The notes under the pieces: model-generated | The model's input: only the letters and a program-made list of their open reading frames with translations | Told to the model about the DNA's origin: nothing | Database searches by the model: none | Position numbers and translations under genes: made by a program | Assembly (NCBI GenBank): GCA_020850355.1 | Contig: JADZEX010000029.1 | Span: forward strand, 1 to 64,000 | Length of the DNA stretch: 64,000 bases | Direction of reading: 5' to 3' | Source: Fimbriimonadaceae bacterium | Lineage (GTDB): Bacteria; Armatimonadota; UBA10988 | Shown here: piece by piece, positions 17,861 to 26,599 of the stretch | Position numbering within the stretch: position 1 is the stretch's first letter | Layout of the letters: each line of letters starts with the position of its first letter

Positions 17861-18823
17861 ATGATTGTCGTGGATGACCTCGTGAAGGTCTACGGGCGGC
17901 GACGCGCCGTGGACCATGTCAGCTTCGAGGTCGAAAAGGGCGAGATCGTCGGCTTCCTGGGGCCCAACGGCGCCGGCAAGACCACCACCATGCGGATCCT
18001 GACCTGCTTCCTGCCCGCCACCGGCGGCCGGGCGCAGGTCGCCGGTTTCGACATCGTCGACGACTCCCGCGAGGTGCGGCGCCGGCTGGGCTATCTGCCT
18101 GAGAACGTGCCGCTCTACCTCGACCTGACCGTCGACCAGTACCTGACCTACATGGGCAAGCTGAAGGGGCTCGACCGCTCGCGGCTGCAGACCCGGCTCA
18201 ACGAGGTCGTGGCCAACTGCGGCCTGGAGCATCGCCGGCGCGACATCATCGGCAAGCTCAGCCGCGGCTACCGCCAGCGCGTCGGTCTGGCGCAGGCGCT
18301 GATCCACGATCCCGAGGTGGTGATTCTGGACGAGCCGACAGCCAGCTTGGACCCGGCCCAGATCCGCGAGGTTCGGGACTACATCAAGTCGCTGAAGGGC
18401 AACCACACGCTGATCCTGTCGACCCACATCCTGCCGGAGGTGGAGTTGACCTGCGACCGCGTGCTGATGATCAACAACGGCCGGATCGTCGCCAACGACA
18501 CCCCCGGCAACCTCCGCAACCTGGCGTCCTCGACGCAGGTCCTGACGGTTGAGGTGCGCGGCGCGGTCAGCGCGGCCCAGGCGGCGTTGCAGCCGATCAC
18601 GCCGATCACCCGGACCAGCGTGGTCTCCGACGGCCTGCCCGTGTCGGGCGGGGCGCGGCTGGAGCTCGAAACCAGCGCCGACGTCCGCGGCGACGTGGCG
18701 CGAGCCCTGGTCGGCGCCGGGCTCGATCTGCTGCGGCTCGACCAGCAGACCAAGTCGCTGGAAGACATCTTCGTCGAGTTGACCACCGAAGAGCCCGCCG
18801 CGGCCGCCCAGGAGGTGGCTTGA
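17861..18823 (+). CDS. ABC transporter ATP-binding protein (GldA-like)
   Basis: A 320-aa ATPase subunit. Walker A GPNGAGKTT (about 35-43), a Q-loop (YLPENVPLYL), signature LSRGYRQR, Walker B VVILDEP and the switch His in LSTHILPEVE are all present. The C-terminal 90 residues (from about 225) form the extra domain found in drug- and Gld-type exporters. It starts with GGAGG five bases upstream of ATG and overlaps the permease gene. With the permease and the GldG-like protein it forms the three-part GldA/GldF/GldG-type ABC complex known from gliding bacteria but widespread elsewhere without gliding. Substrate unknown. Confidence 0.9.
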   Translation: MIVVDDLVKVYGRRRAVDHVSFEVEKGEIVGFLGPNGAGKTTTMRILTCFLPATGGRAQVAGFDIVDDSREVRRRLGYLPENVPLYLDLTVDQYLTYMGKLKGLDRSRLQTRLNEVVANCGLEHRRRDIIGKLSRGYRQRVGLAQALIHDPEVVILDEPTASLDPAQIREVRDYIKSLKGNHTLILSTHILPEVELTCDRVLMINNGRIVANDTPGNLRNLASSTQVLTVEVRGAVSAAQAALQPITPITRTSVVSDGLPVSGGARLELETSADVRGDVARALVGAGLDLLRLDQQTKSLEDIFVELTTEEPAAAAQEVA

Positions 18824-19545
18824 TGCGCAACGTCTTGAGCATCGCCCGGCGCGAGTGCCGGGCTTACTTCACCTCGGCCATCGGCTACGTCGTGATGGCG
18901 GCCTTCATCGCCTTCACCGGGCTGATCTTCTTCCTGATCGTCAGCCAGCCGCAGGCCGTCGCCAGCATGGACGGCGTCTTCCGCAACCTGGCGATTCTGC
19001 TGGTGATGCTGCTGCCGCTGCTGACGATGCGGCTGCTGGCCGGCGAGCGGAGTGGGGATCAGGGGATCGGCACCATCGAGCTGCTGTTGACCAGTCCCAT
19101 CACCGAATGGGAGCTGGTGCTCGGCAAGTTCGTCGGGTCGCTGCTGTACATCTTCGCGCTGCTGGCCGTGTCGCTGATCTACCCCTTCACGCTTGGCCGG
19201 ATCGGCGACCCGGACCTCGGCACCATCTTCGCCGGCTACGTCGGGCTGCTGTTCTTCTGCGGCTACTGCCTGGCGTTCGGGCTGTTCCTCAGCTCGCTGA
19301 CCAACTCGCAGATCGTCGCGGCCATTTCGAGCATCGTCGGGCTGCTGGTGATTTGGCTCAGCAAGTTCCTCGGCGAGGTCGGTGGCGGCAAGCTCGGCTG
19401 GCTGGCCTGGTGGAGCTTCATGGACCACCATGAAGACTTCTGGCGCGGGCTGATCACCTTCAGCGACTGCGCCTGGTACCTTTCCTTCATCTTCTTCTTC
19501 CTCTTCGCGGCGAAGCAGATGATTGCCTCGAGCCGCTGGCGCTAG
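18823..19545 (+). CDS. ABC-2 type permease (GldF-like)
   Basis: A 240-aa permease with six hydrophobic segments, starting with the cytoplasmic helix RNVLSIARRECRAYFTS typical of ABC-2 exporters and containing the conserved ERSGDQGIGTIELLLTSPIT segment of the GldF/NosY group. ATG 18823 overlaps the ATPase stop by one base (TGATG), with GGAGG seven bases upstream. It is the membrane partner of the ATPase before it and is followed 11 bp later by the GldG-like subunit. Confidence 0.88.
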   Translation: MRNVLSIARRECRAYFTSAIGYVVMAAFIAFTGLIFFLIVSQPQAVASMDGVFRNLAILLVMLLPLLTMRLLAGERSGDQGIGTIELLLTSPITEWELVLGKFVGSLLYIFALLAVSLIYPFTLGRIGDPDLGTIFAGYVGLLFFCGYCLAFGLFLSSLTNSQIVAAISSIVGLLVIWLSKFLGEVGGGKLGWLAWWSFMDHHEDFWRGLITFSDCAWYLSFIFFFLFAAKQMIASSRWR

Positions 19546-19556
19546 GAGTTCTGAAG

Positions 19557-21437
19557 ATGGCAAACGACACGACCCGCGCGAACGCCAGCGGGCACACCGG
19601 TCAACTGGTAGGTGGCATCGTCGCCTCCTTCGTCGCCTTCGTGACGCTCGTCCTGGTGCTCGTCAAGCAGGGCCAGGGCGCGGCCTGGGCGGGCGCCCAG
19701 ACCGGCCTCCTGGTGGGCTTTGCGCTCGCCGCGGCGGTCGCCTCGTGGTGCTGGAACAGCCTGCTGGCACCGGTCCTGGAGCCGCAGGAAGGCCGCCGGC
19801 CGGCCTGGGTCGGCACCGTTGGGCTGCTCGCGGCACACGCCCTCGTGGCGGTGCTGCTGCTGCTCCTGGCGGGAGCCGGCGCGGGGGCCGCCTGGGGCAA
19901 GTCGCAGAAGCTGCTGGCCGTCCTGGCGCTGGCCCTGGTGGTGGCGCTGGTGGCCATCTGGCGGCAGCCCTTGAAGGCCTGGTTCAGCGCCCGCGGCACG
20001 CTCTTGCAGCTCAACGCCGGCCTGGTGACGGTCCTCGTCCTGGGCGTGGTGTTCCTGCTCAACTACTTCATCGTGCCGCGGCGGCTGGGGTGGATCAAGA
20101 AAGACTTCACCGAAGCCAAGTACTACACCCTGGCCGAGCAGACCATCAACGTGCTCAAGAGCGTCACCAAGGAGAAGCCGGTCGAGCTGATCGCGATGCT
20201 CTCGACCGATCAGTTCGCCGGCGCTGGCAGCCACGTGATCAAGCAGCGCCTGAACGACTTCGGGAAGCAAAGCGCCTACGTCAAGGTGACGATCTGGGAC
20301 CCGAACCTCGATTACGAGGCCAAGAAGCTCTACGAAGAGGGCGTCGTGAGCGCGCTGCCAGCGGTGATTGCGCGCTACAAAGACGAGCCGCAGACCCGCG
20401 AGGTGGTCACCGGGGCTGAGGAAAAGGACATCACCAAGGCCCTCCTGAAGCTGCTCAGCCCGTCGTCGCGCAAGGTCTACGTGCTCAGCGGGCACGGCGA
20501 ACTGGACCCCGACTCCGCCGACCCGGCCAATGGCATGGCCAACTTCAAGACGGTGCTGGAGACCGACCGCTACGAGCTGGCCAAGCTGGAGCTGTTCAAG
20601 CAGGCCGCCGTGCCGAGCGACGCCGCGGCGCTGCTGATCGCGCGGCCGAAGTCGGCGCCGGATGAGAAAGAGCTGCAGAAGATCGAGGCCTGGCTGGCCG
20701 GCGGCGGGCGCCTGCTGCTGTGCCTCGACCCCGACGACAAGTCGGGCTTCGGGAAGCTGGCCGAGAAGTACGGCATCGTCTTCCACCGCGCCGACGTGCT
20801 GGACCAGATGCAAATCATGTTCGGGGGCGACCCGCAGCTCTTCCAGGGCATGGACTACGGCGAGCACGAGACGGTCAGCTTCTTCAAGAACGTCCGTCAG
20901 CGCACGGTGTTCTTCGGGGCCGGCTACCTGACCCAGCAGACCGCGGCCGGCGACTACCAGTTGACCGACCTGATCAAGACCTCGGCCAGCAGCTTCGCCC
21001 AGGAGATCACGGCGCCGGCCAAGCCGGGGCAGCCGGCGGCGCAGGGCGCCCGGACCAACGGGCCGTTGACCGTGGCGATGTTGAGTTCGACGAAGGACCC
21101 GGAGCCGCCGAAGGACGAGCCGAAGGACGCGGCCAAGGCGCCGGAGCCGGAGAAGACCCGGATCCGCGTGGCGGTCTTCGCCGATGGTGACTTCCTGGCC
21201 AACCAGATCCCGGCCAATCAGTTCATCAATCTGAACGTCGCGGGCAACATCGTGGCCTGGCTGACCGACAACACCAAGGCCCTCGGCATTCGTGCCAAGG
21301 ACCCCTCGCAGGACATGGAGAACCGCAAGATCACCGCGGATGCCAAGACCATTCGCTGGATCGTGATCTTGACGCTGTTCCTGCCGGTGCTGCTGATCTT
21401 TGGTGCCGGCGTGGCGGTCCAGATCGCCCGGAGGTAG
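19557..21437 (+). CDS. GldG-like ABC auxiliary membrane protein
   Basis: A 626-aa membrane protein. Residues 1-165 have about five transmembrane segments; the extracytoplasmic part carries the ABC_transp_aux / IFT52-like region with DFTEAKYYTLAEQTINVLKS, then ALLKLLSPSSRKVYVLSGHGE and an AWLAGGGRLLLCLDPD motif; a final transmembrane helix (about 600-622) closes the protein. Known GldG proteins share this layout and work with GldA and GldF, though the usual protein has fewer N-terminal helices. AGGAG eight bases upstream supports the start. A charged Pro/Lys/Glu-rich insert (EPPKDEPKDAAKAPEPEK) lies near residues 520-535. Confidence 0.85.
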   Translation: MANDTTRANASGHTGQLVGGIVASFVAFVTLVLVLVKQGQGAAWAGAQTGLLVGFALAAAVASWCWNSLLAPVLEPQEGRRPAWVGTVGLLAAHALVAVLLLLLAGAGAGAAWGKSQKLLAVLALALVVALVAIWRQPLKAWFSARGTLLQLNAGLVTVLVLGVVFLLNYFIVPRRLGWIKKDFTEAKYYTLAEQTINVLKSVTKEKPVELIAMLSTDQFAGAGSHVIKQRLNDFGKQSAYVKVTIWDPNLDYEAKKLYEEGVVSALPAVIARYKDEPQTREVVTGAEEKDITKALLKLLSPSSRKVYVLSGHGELDPDSADPANGMANFKTVLETDRYELAKLELFKQAAVPSDAAALLIARPKSAPDEKELQKIEAWLAGGGRLLLCLDPDDKSGFGKLAEKYGIVFHRADVLDQMQIMFGGDPQLFQGMDYGEHETVSFFKNVRQRTVFFGAGYLTQQTAAGDYQLTDLIKTSASSFAQEITAPAKPGQPAAQGARTNGPLTVAMLSSTKDPEPPKDEPKDAAKAPEPEKTRIRVAVFADGDFLANQIPANQFINLNVAGNIVAWLTDNTKALGIRAKDPSQDMENRKITADAKTIRWIVILTLFLPVLLIFGAGVAVQIARR

Positions 21438-21442
21438 GCGCG

Positions 21443-23455
21443 GTGAACCTCTGGAAGACCCTGACCTTGCTGCTGGTGTTCGTCGGCCTGCTGGTCTGGT
21501 CGTTGAAGAACGAGCGCGGCGAACAGCCTGACTTCGAAGCCAACCGCACGGTGGTGCAGTTGCTCGACTTCAGGGACAAGTCGGCGATCGTCGAGATCAG
21601 CATCGAGGGCGGCGAGCAGCCGATCACGCTGCGGCGCAGCACGACGGCGTCGGCCGCCGAGCCGAAGGCCGCTGGCGAGAAGGCCGACAAGCCGGGCGAC
21701 TCCCCGGCGAACGAAGAAACCTGGGAGATCACCTCGCCGATCCAGGCGAAGGGTGATGCGACCTCGATCAAGTCGTACGTCGACCTGCTGCTGACCACCA
21801 AGGCGCAGAAGAGCTACACCGCCGAAGACGCCAAGCGGATGCCGGACTCGGCTTCCGGGCTCGACAAACCGACCCGCTCGTTGACGCTGAAGGACCAGTC
21901 CGGGCGCGTCGCGACGATGACCTTCGGGTTCCAGACGCCCGACAAGCAGGGCTACTTCGCGCGCGTCAAGAACGGCGTCGGGATGCTGATCTTCGCCAAC
22001 TTCTTCGTCGACGAGAACCTCGTCAAAAAGAAGCTCGGCGACCTGCGCGACAAGGCGCTGCTGGCCTTCCTGACCAGCGACGTGCAGACCGTCGAGTTGA
22101 AGTACCCGTCGCGCAGCGTGCAGTTGGCGAAGCGTGGCGAGGACTGGTTCCTGGCCGGCAAGCCCGAGCTGCAGGCCGACAGTGCGGCGGTCGACAGTCT
22201 GCTGAGCGCGGTCTCGACGGCCCGGATCGACGAGTTCGGCGAGGCCAAACCGACTGACCTGAAGCTCTACGGGCTGGACCAGCCACGGGTCACCGTGACG
22301 CTGGGGATGGGCCAGAAGGGCGAGGTCGGGCTGGTCGTCGGCAGCTCCAAGATGGTCGAAGCCCCGCCACCGAGCGATCCCAACCAGCCGCCGCCGCAGC
22401 CGACCGAGAAGCTGCACGTGCAGCGTAAGGGCAACGCCGAGGTGCTGCTGGTGGCCGGCACGTTGTACGACAACCTGCTGAAACAGCCGACCGACCTCCG
22501 CGACAAGGTCGTCTTCGCCGTCAAGGGTGAGGATGTCACGAAGCTCGAGTACACCGTTGGCGGCAGCGAGGTGGTCTTGCAGAAGACCGCCGCGGCGAAG
22601 AACCAGCGCGACAGCAAGGCGCAGTGGCAGGTGGTCAAGCCCGCCGCGCTGACCGCCGACCGCAAGCTCGGCGACGGGCTGGCGGCGACGCTGGAGCAGC
22701 TCCGCGCGACCGCCTTCCACGATGCGCCGAAGCCGCTGGCCAGCTACGGGCTGGACCGGCCGCAGGCGCGGATCCTGGTGACCGAGGCAGACAAGGTGCT
22801 GCCGGCGTTGCTGGTGGGTCGCAAGACCGCCGACGGCAGCAGCCTCTACGTCAAGCGCGAGAACGCGCCGCTGGTGTACGAAGTGCGCGCGTCGTTCGTC
22901 GACGACTTCGTGACCGATCTGAACCGCCTGCGCGACCGGCTGGTGCTGGGCATCGACCGGACGCGGGTCAAGAGCATCGACTTCCGGCACCAGGACAACA
23001 CCTGGGTGACGGTGACCGCGACCGGCGCCGATAGCTGGGAATACCTTGACCACAGCGCCGCGCCGGCCGAGGCGGCGAAAGACGCCAAGGAGAGCAAGCC
23101 CGAGGCCAAGAAGGCCGACAGCGGCCGCGTCGCGGCGGTGCTCACCGCCCTCGAAGACCTGCGCTGCAGCCACTGGCTGAGCGACAAGATCGACCCGCGC
23201 ACGCTCGGTTTCGAGCGACCTGACCTGACCGTCACGGTGAACCTCGACGGCGGGGCGAAAGAGACGGTCTACCTGGTGCGCGACCCGGCCAACCCGACGG
23301 CGATCTACGTCAAGCGGAAAGGCTGGGACACGGTCTACCGCAACGAGAACGACACCTTCTTCCTGGACCTGCAAAAGCGCGGTACCGACTTCGAGCCGCT
23401 GCCAGCGCCGGATATGGGCGGGATGCCCGGCATGGGCGGCCCGCCGCCGATGTAG
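21443..23455 (+). CDS. DUF4340-domain membrane-anchored protein
   Basis: A 670-aa protein with an N-terminal membrane anchor (LWKTLTLLLVFVGLLVWSL) and long repetitive beta-rich DUF4340 units, each with a pattern like the LYGLDQPRVTVTLG and SYGLDRPQARILV segments (near residues 274 and 434) and a third at TLGFERPDLTVTV. The C-terminus is a Gly/Met/Pro tail (PDMGGMPGMGGPPPM). DUF4340 genes regularly follow gldAFG-type operons, and the function is unknown. The GTG start has GGAGG eight bases upstream and lies five bases after the GldG-like stop. Confidence 0.85.
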   Translation: MNLWKTLTLLLVFVGLLVWSLKNERGEQPDFEANRTVVQLLDFRDKSAIVEISIEGGEQPITLRRSTTASAAEPKAAGEKADKPGDSPANEETWEITSPIQAKGDATSIKSYVDLLLTTKAQKSYTAEDAKRMPDSASGLDKPTRSLTLKDQSGRVATMTFGFQTPDKQGYFARVKNGVGMLIFANFFVDENLVKKKLGDLRDKALLAFLTSDVQTVELKYPSRSVQLAKRGEDWFLAGKPELQADSAAVDSLLSAVSTARIDEFGEAKPTDLKLYGLDQPRVTVTLGMGQKGEVGLVVGSSKMVEAPPPSDPNQPPPQPTEKLHVQRKGNAEVLLVAGTLYDNLLKQPTDLRDKVVFAVKGEDVTKLEYTVGGSEVVLQKTAAAKNQRDSKAQWQVVKPAALTADRKLGDGLAATLEQLRATAFHDAPKPLASYGLDRPQARILVTEADKVLPALLVGRKTADGSSLYVKRENAPLVYEVRASFVDDFVTDLNRLRDRLVLGIDRTRVKSIDFRHQDNTWVTVTATGADSWEYLDHSAAPAEAAKDAKESKPEAKKADSGRVAAVLTALEDLRCSHWLSDKIDPRTLGFERPDLTVTVNLDGGAKETVYLVRDPANPTAIYVKRKGWDTVYRNENDTFFLDLQKRGTDFEPLPAPDMGGMPGMGGPPPM

Positions 23456-23461
23456 AGCCTG

Positions 23462-25162
23462 TTGAAGCTGTCACTGCTCTGGTGCCGCGGTGCGCTGGTG
23501 GCGATCCTGCTGAGCGGGCTCGCCACCAGCGCGGAAGCCGCCGGCCGAGCCGCCCTCCAACTGACCCGCGTGCCGGCCGGCTCGGAGTTCATCGGCTGGA
23601 ACGAGGACGCCACCTGCGTGCTGCCGTTACCGGCGGGCTGGCAGGTGGAGGCGCCCGAGCGCGGCGTGGTGCGCTGCCGGCTGGCGGAGGGAGCCACCTT
23701 CGAGCTGCAGGAGGGCGAGTCGCTGCGCCTCCGCGGCGCCGCGCGGCCGAGCTTGCGGGCCGGCTTCGTGCGCGGCCGACAGTCCGGCGACGAGGTCGTC
23801 CTGGCACTCGAGGCGCGGCGGATCGACTTCGCCGGGGGCGCGCTCTTCGAAGGCGAGGCCAGCGGCATTGGGCGGACCGGGCAGGGCATCGTCACCCGCT
23901 TGGACTGGACCGCCCCGCGGGCGGTCGAACTGCGCTACGCGGAGCCCCTGCTGGTCACCTTCGACCGCCTGCAGTGGCAGGCCGCCAGCGGCCACTCGGC
24001 AACCGTGGCGGCGGCCGTGCTGCCGGTCCAGCCGTGGCCCAGCCGGCTGCGAGCCTGCGGGCTGTGGTCGCCGGCCGGAGTCAAAGTCGAAGTTGGCGGC
24101 GGTAGTCTGGCCGCCGAGGCCGAGGCGCTGGGGTGGCTGCAGCTCGACGGGCAGACGGTCCGGCCGCAGCCGGTCGACCTGAGCCTGCCGCGCGCCGAGC
24201 TGTGGGTCCGTCAACCCACCCTGCGGGCCCGCGCCCGGGTCGCTTTGGCCGGGCGCCTCCGCGAGCCGAGCGGGCTGCTGGCCGAGGACGTGCTACTCAC
24301 CGTCGACGGCGCGCCCGGCCTGGTGGGCTATCAGGCCGCGGCCGGGCCGGCGGCGCTGGAGACCGCTCTGACGCGGCTCGACGAGCAGCGCTCGGGGGCT
24401 GGCCATGCCGGCGAGGAGCCACTGGTCGGCGTGCTGCGCGACTACCTGCTGCCCGCCTGGTACGGACTCTGGTACCATCCCGATGGCCGCGAGGAACTGC
24501 GTCTGGCGCCCGCACTGGCGCGCTTCACCAGCGACTACGCCGCGGCCGTGACCGCCGCCGCGCCGCGGCTGCGGGGCTATCTGTCGAACCAGGCCGGCGC
24601 GGCGCGCGAGCTGACGCTGGCGCAGACCGACGAGGCGCGGCTGGCGTTGGCGGCGATGGTCAACCACCTGGCCGGGCAGGACACCAAGCTGGCCATCTGG
24701 TGGTCGGTCTACCTCAGCGATCTGCTCAGCGACCTGGCCGGGGCGGCGGTCTGTTACTGGCACGGCGAGCAGACCCTCACCTCGGCGGCGGCCGATCCTG
24801 GGCGGGTGCGGCTGGGCGCGCTGGCGGACCGGCTGGACGCCAACTGGCCGACCGGCCTGCAGCAGTTCCTGGCGGTCGCGGTGGAGCAGGCCGGCCAGGC
24901 GCCGGAGTTGCGCTTCCAGCGGCTGGCGCCAGACGAGGCCGTGGCGGTGGGGGTGCTGGTCGAAGTGCAGCGCGGGACGCCGGTCGGACGGTACGAAGCG
25001 CACCTGGGACTGGCCGGCCAGGACCACAGCGCGCCGCTGGTGGTGCATGTGCAGCCCTCGCTGGGCCGGGTGGCGCTGGTCGGGCTGGCGGCCGCGGTGC
25101 CCTTCGCGCTGCTCCTGGCGGCTGCGGGCCGGGTCGGCCGCCGACGGAGGCAGGGACCGTGA
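23462..25162 (+). CDS. Exported, C-terminally anchored protein of unknown function
   Basis: A 566-aa protein that I do not recognise. It has a signal peptide (KLSLLWCRGALVAILLSGLATSAEA), a long extracytoplasmic region, and a C-terminal transmembrane segment (LVGLAAAVPFALLLAAAGRV) with a basic tail. It starts at TTG, only six bases after the DUF4340 stop; the signal peptide directly following supports this start. It overlaps the next gene by four bases. Its place in the operon suggests a role with the GldAFG/DUF4340 envelope complex. Confidence 0.7.
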   Translation: MKLSLLWCRGALVAILLSGLATSAEAAGRAALQLTRVPAGSEFIGWNEDATCVLPLPAGWQVEAPERGVVRCRLAEGATFELQEGESLRLRGAARPSLRAGFVRGRQSGDEVVLALEARRIDFAGGALFEGEASGIGRTGQGIVTRLDWTAPRAVELRYAEPLLVTFDRLQWQAASGHSATVAAAVLPVQPWPSRLRACGLWSPAGVKVEVGGGSLAAEAEALGWLQLDGQTVRPQPVDLSLPRAELWVRQPTLRARARVALAGRLREPSGLLAEDVLLTVDGAPGLVGYQAAAGPAALETALTRLDEQRSGAGHAGEEPLVGVLRDYLLPAWYGLWYHPDGREELRLAPALARFTSDYAAAVTAAAPRLRGYLSNQAGAARELTLAQTDEARLALAAMVNHLAGQDTKLAIWWSVYLSDLLSDLAGAAVCYWHGEQTLTSAAADPGRVRLGALADRLDANWPTGLQQFLAVAVEQAGQAPELRFQRLAPDEAVAVGVLVEVQRGTPVGRYEAHLGLAGQDHSAPLVVHVQPSLGRVALVGLAAAVPFALLLAAAGRVGRRRRQGP

Positions 25163-25947
25163 ATCACGCTGAACTGCGGGCCGTGGTGGCGCTGGCAGAG
25201 CAGGCCGGGGCGGTGCTGCGGGCCTACTGGCGGCAGGTCAAGGGCGAGCGCAAGCGCGACCAGACGCTGGTCAGCGACGCCGACCGGCGTTCCGAGGAGC
25301 TGCTCCGCGAGGCCCTGCAGGCGGCCTTTCCGGGCGAGTGCATCGTCGGTGAGGAGTTCGGCGTGAGCGATCCGGGCGGCGGCCGGGCCTGGTTTGTGGA
25401 TCCGCTCGACGGCACCACCAACTTCGTGCACCGCATCCCCTTCTGGTGTGTCGGCATCGGGCTGTTGGAGGGCGGTCGCGCGGTCGGTGGGGTGGTGCAT
25501 TGCCCGTTGGAGGCGGCGACCTACTACGGGGCCGCTGGCCTCGGGGCTTGGCGTGACGCGGAGCCGCTCACGCCGTGGCCAGGGGAGGAGCCGTTCACGG
25601 GGACGGATCCCGTGCTCTCGTCGGAGGAGTTGGCCCACGACGGCCTGGCGGCGCAGTTGCCGGGCAAGATGCGGATGCTCGGCAGTGCGGTCTACCACGG
25701 GGCGCTGGTCGCCGCTGGCGCCGCGCGGGGCGCGGTCTGGCACCGTGGTGACATGGGCTGGGACCTGATCCCCGCGCTGGGCCTCTGCGTCGCCGCGGGG
25801 GCCACCGTCAGCGACTACTGCGGTGAGCTGCCCGACCTCTCGCCACTGCTGCAGCCGCGCCCGCAGCCGTGGAGTCTGCTGGCCGCGGCCCCGCCCTCGC
25901 ACGCGGTGCTGCTGGCCGCGCTGCAGCGGGCCGGGGCCCACACGTGA
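25159..25947 (+). CDS. Inositol monophosphatase family phosphatase
   Basis: A 262-aa Mg-dependent phosphatase. VGEEFG, WFVDPLDGTTNFVH and GDMGWDLIPAL are the family's three metal and substrate motifs. Members act on inositol phosphates, 3'-phosphoadenosine phosphates, histidinol phosphate or fructose-1,6-bisphosphate; which applies is not clear from sequence. The GTG start overlaps the previous stop (GTGA) and has GGAGG eight bases upstream. It overlaps the next gene in the same way. Its presence in an envelope operon may be incidental. Confidence 0.88.
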   Translation: MNHAELRAVVALAEQAGAVLRAYWRQVKGERKRDQTLVSDADRRSEELLREALQAAFPGECIVGEEFGVSDPGGGRAWFVDPLDGTTNFVHRIPFWCVGIGLLEGGRAVGGVVHCPLEAATYYGAAGLGAWRDAEPLTPWPGEEPFTGTDPVLSSEELAHDGLAAQLPGKMRMLGSAVYHGALVAAGAARGAVWHRGDMGWDLIPALGLCVAAGATVSDYCGELPDLSPLLQPRPQPWSLLAAAPPSHAVLLAALQRAGAHT

Positions 25948-26528
25948 GGCGCCGCGACCGCCGGGCCGCGCCGCGGGCGGAGCAGACCGGCGCCTACGAG
26001 GTCCGCTACCGGCTCGAACCGAGCTACCGCGCGCGGGGCGTGATCTTCTTCCTGGTCGGCCTGGTCGGCTTCTTCCTGACCGTGATCTCGGGCGAGTTGC
26101 TGCTGCTCTTGCTGACCGGCGCGGCGACCGGCGCCGGGATCTGGATCTACTGGCAGGACCCGCGCGAGTACCTGGTGGTGCAGCCGCGCCGCTTCCGGTT
26201 GCAGTTGCTGCGGGTCTACGGCAAGCAGACCAAGGTGCGGCAGGACCTGTCGACCAAAGAGTTCAGCCGCCTGGAGGTGGCCCGCTACCGCCACCGGCGG
26301 CGCGGCGAGCGGATGCTGCTGGTGCTCTTCGACCGTCACGGCGGCGCGGTCAAGCTCGACGACCGCGGTGCCGACGAGGAACTGGTTGCGATTGGTCGCG
26401 AGGTGGCGGCCGCCGCGGGCCTGGAGTTCCTCGACCGCGGGCGGGTCGACCACGACGCCAGCCCGCCGCGGGTGCGCGAGGTGGCGGCCATGGACGCCGC
26501 CGACGAGGATCTCTCGGCTTCGGTCTGA
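25944..26528 (+). CDS. Two-helix membrane protein of unknown function
   Basis: A 194-aa protein with a basic N-terminus and a hydrophobic hairpin (VIFFLVGLVGFFLTVIS and LLLLLLTGAATGAGIWIYW), then a soluble domain starting YWQDPREYLVVQPRRFRL that resembles bacterial PH-like membrane proteins. That resemblance is weak. GTG 25944 overlaps the phosphatase stop (GTGA). The ribosome binding site is poor, so coupling to upstream translation is likely. Confidence 0.65.
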   Translation: MRRRDRRAAPRAEQTGAYEVRYRLEPSYRARGVIFFLVGLVGFFLTVISGELLLLLLTGAATGAGIWIYWQDPREYLVVQPRRFRLQLLRVYGKQTKVRQDLSTKEFSRLEVARYRHRRRGERMLLVLFDRHGGAVKLDDRGADEELVAIGREVAAAAGLEFLDRGRVDHDASPPRVREVAAMDAADEDLSASV

Positions 26529-26533
26529 GCGCC

Positions 26534-26553
26534 GCGGTATGCTACAATACCGC
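26534..26553 (+). promoter_or_regulatory. Extended -10 inside a 7-bp inverted repeat
   Basis: TGC-TACAAT (26540-26548) is an extended -10 element. It is flanked by a perfect 7-base inverted repeat, GCGGTAT (26534-26540) and ATACCGC (26547-26553). This could be an operator over the promoter of the gene at 26600 or a small hairpin after the preceding gene. No good -35 is seen. Confidence 0.5.
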
Positions 26554-26599
26554 CCGTTCGACAACGCCGGGGCGGTGCTGAGAGGCGGAGGTGCGGGCG

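Noticed and set aside
24133-25158. Upstream extension of the inositol-phosphatase family gene
   Set aside because: The sequence before GTG 25159 is a shadow of the exported protein gene; GGAGG and the family N-terminus start at 25159.
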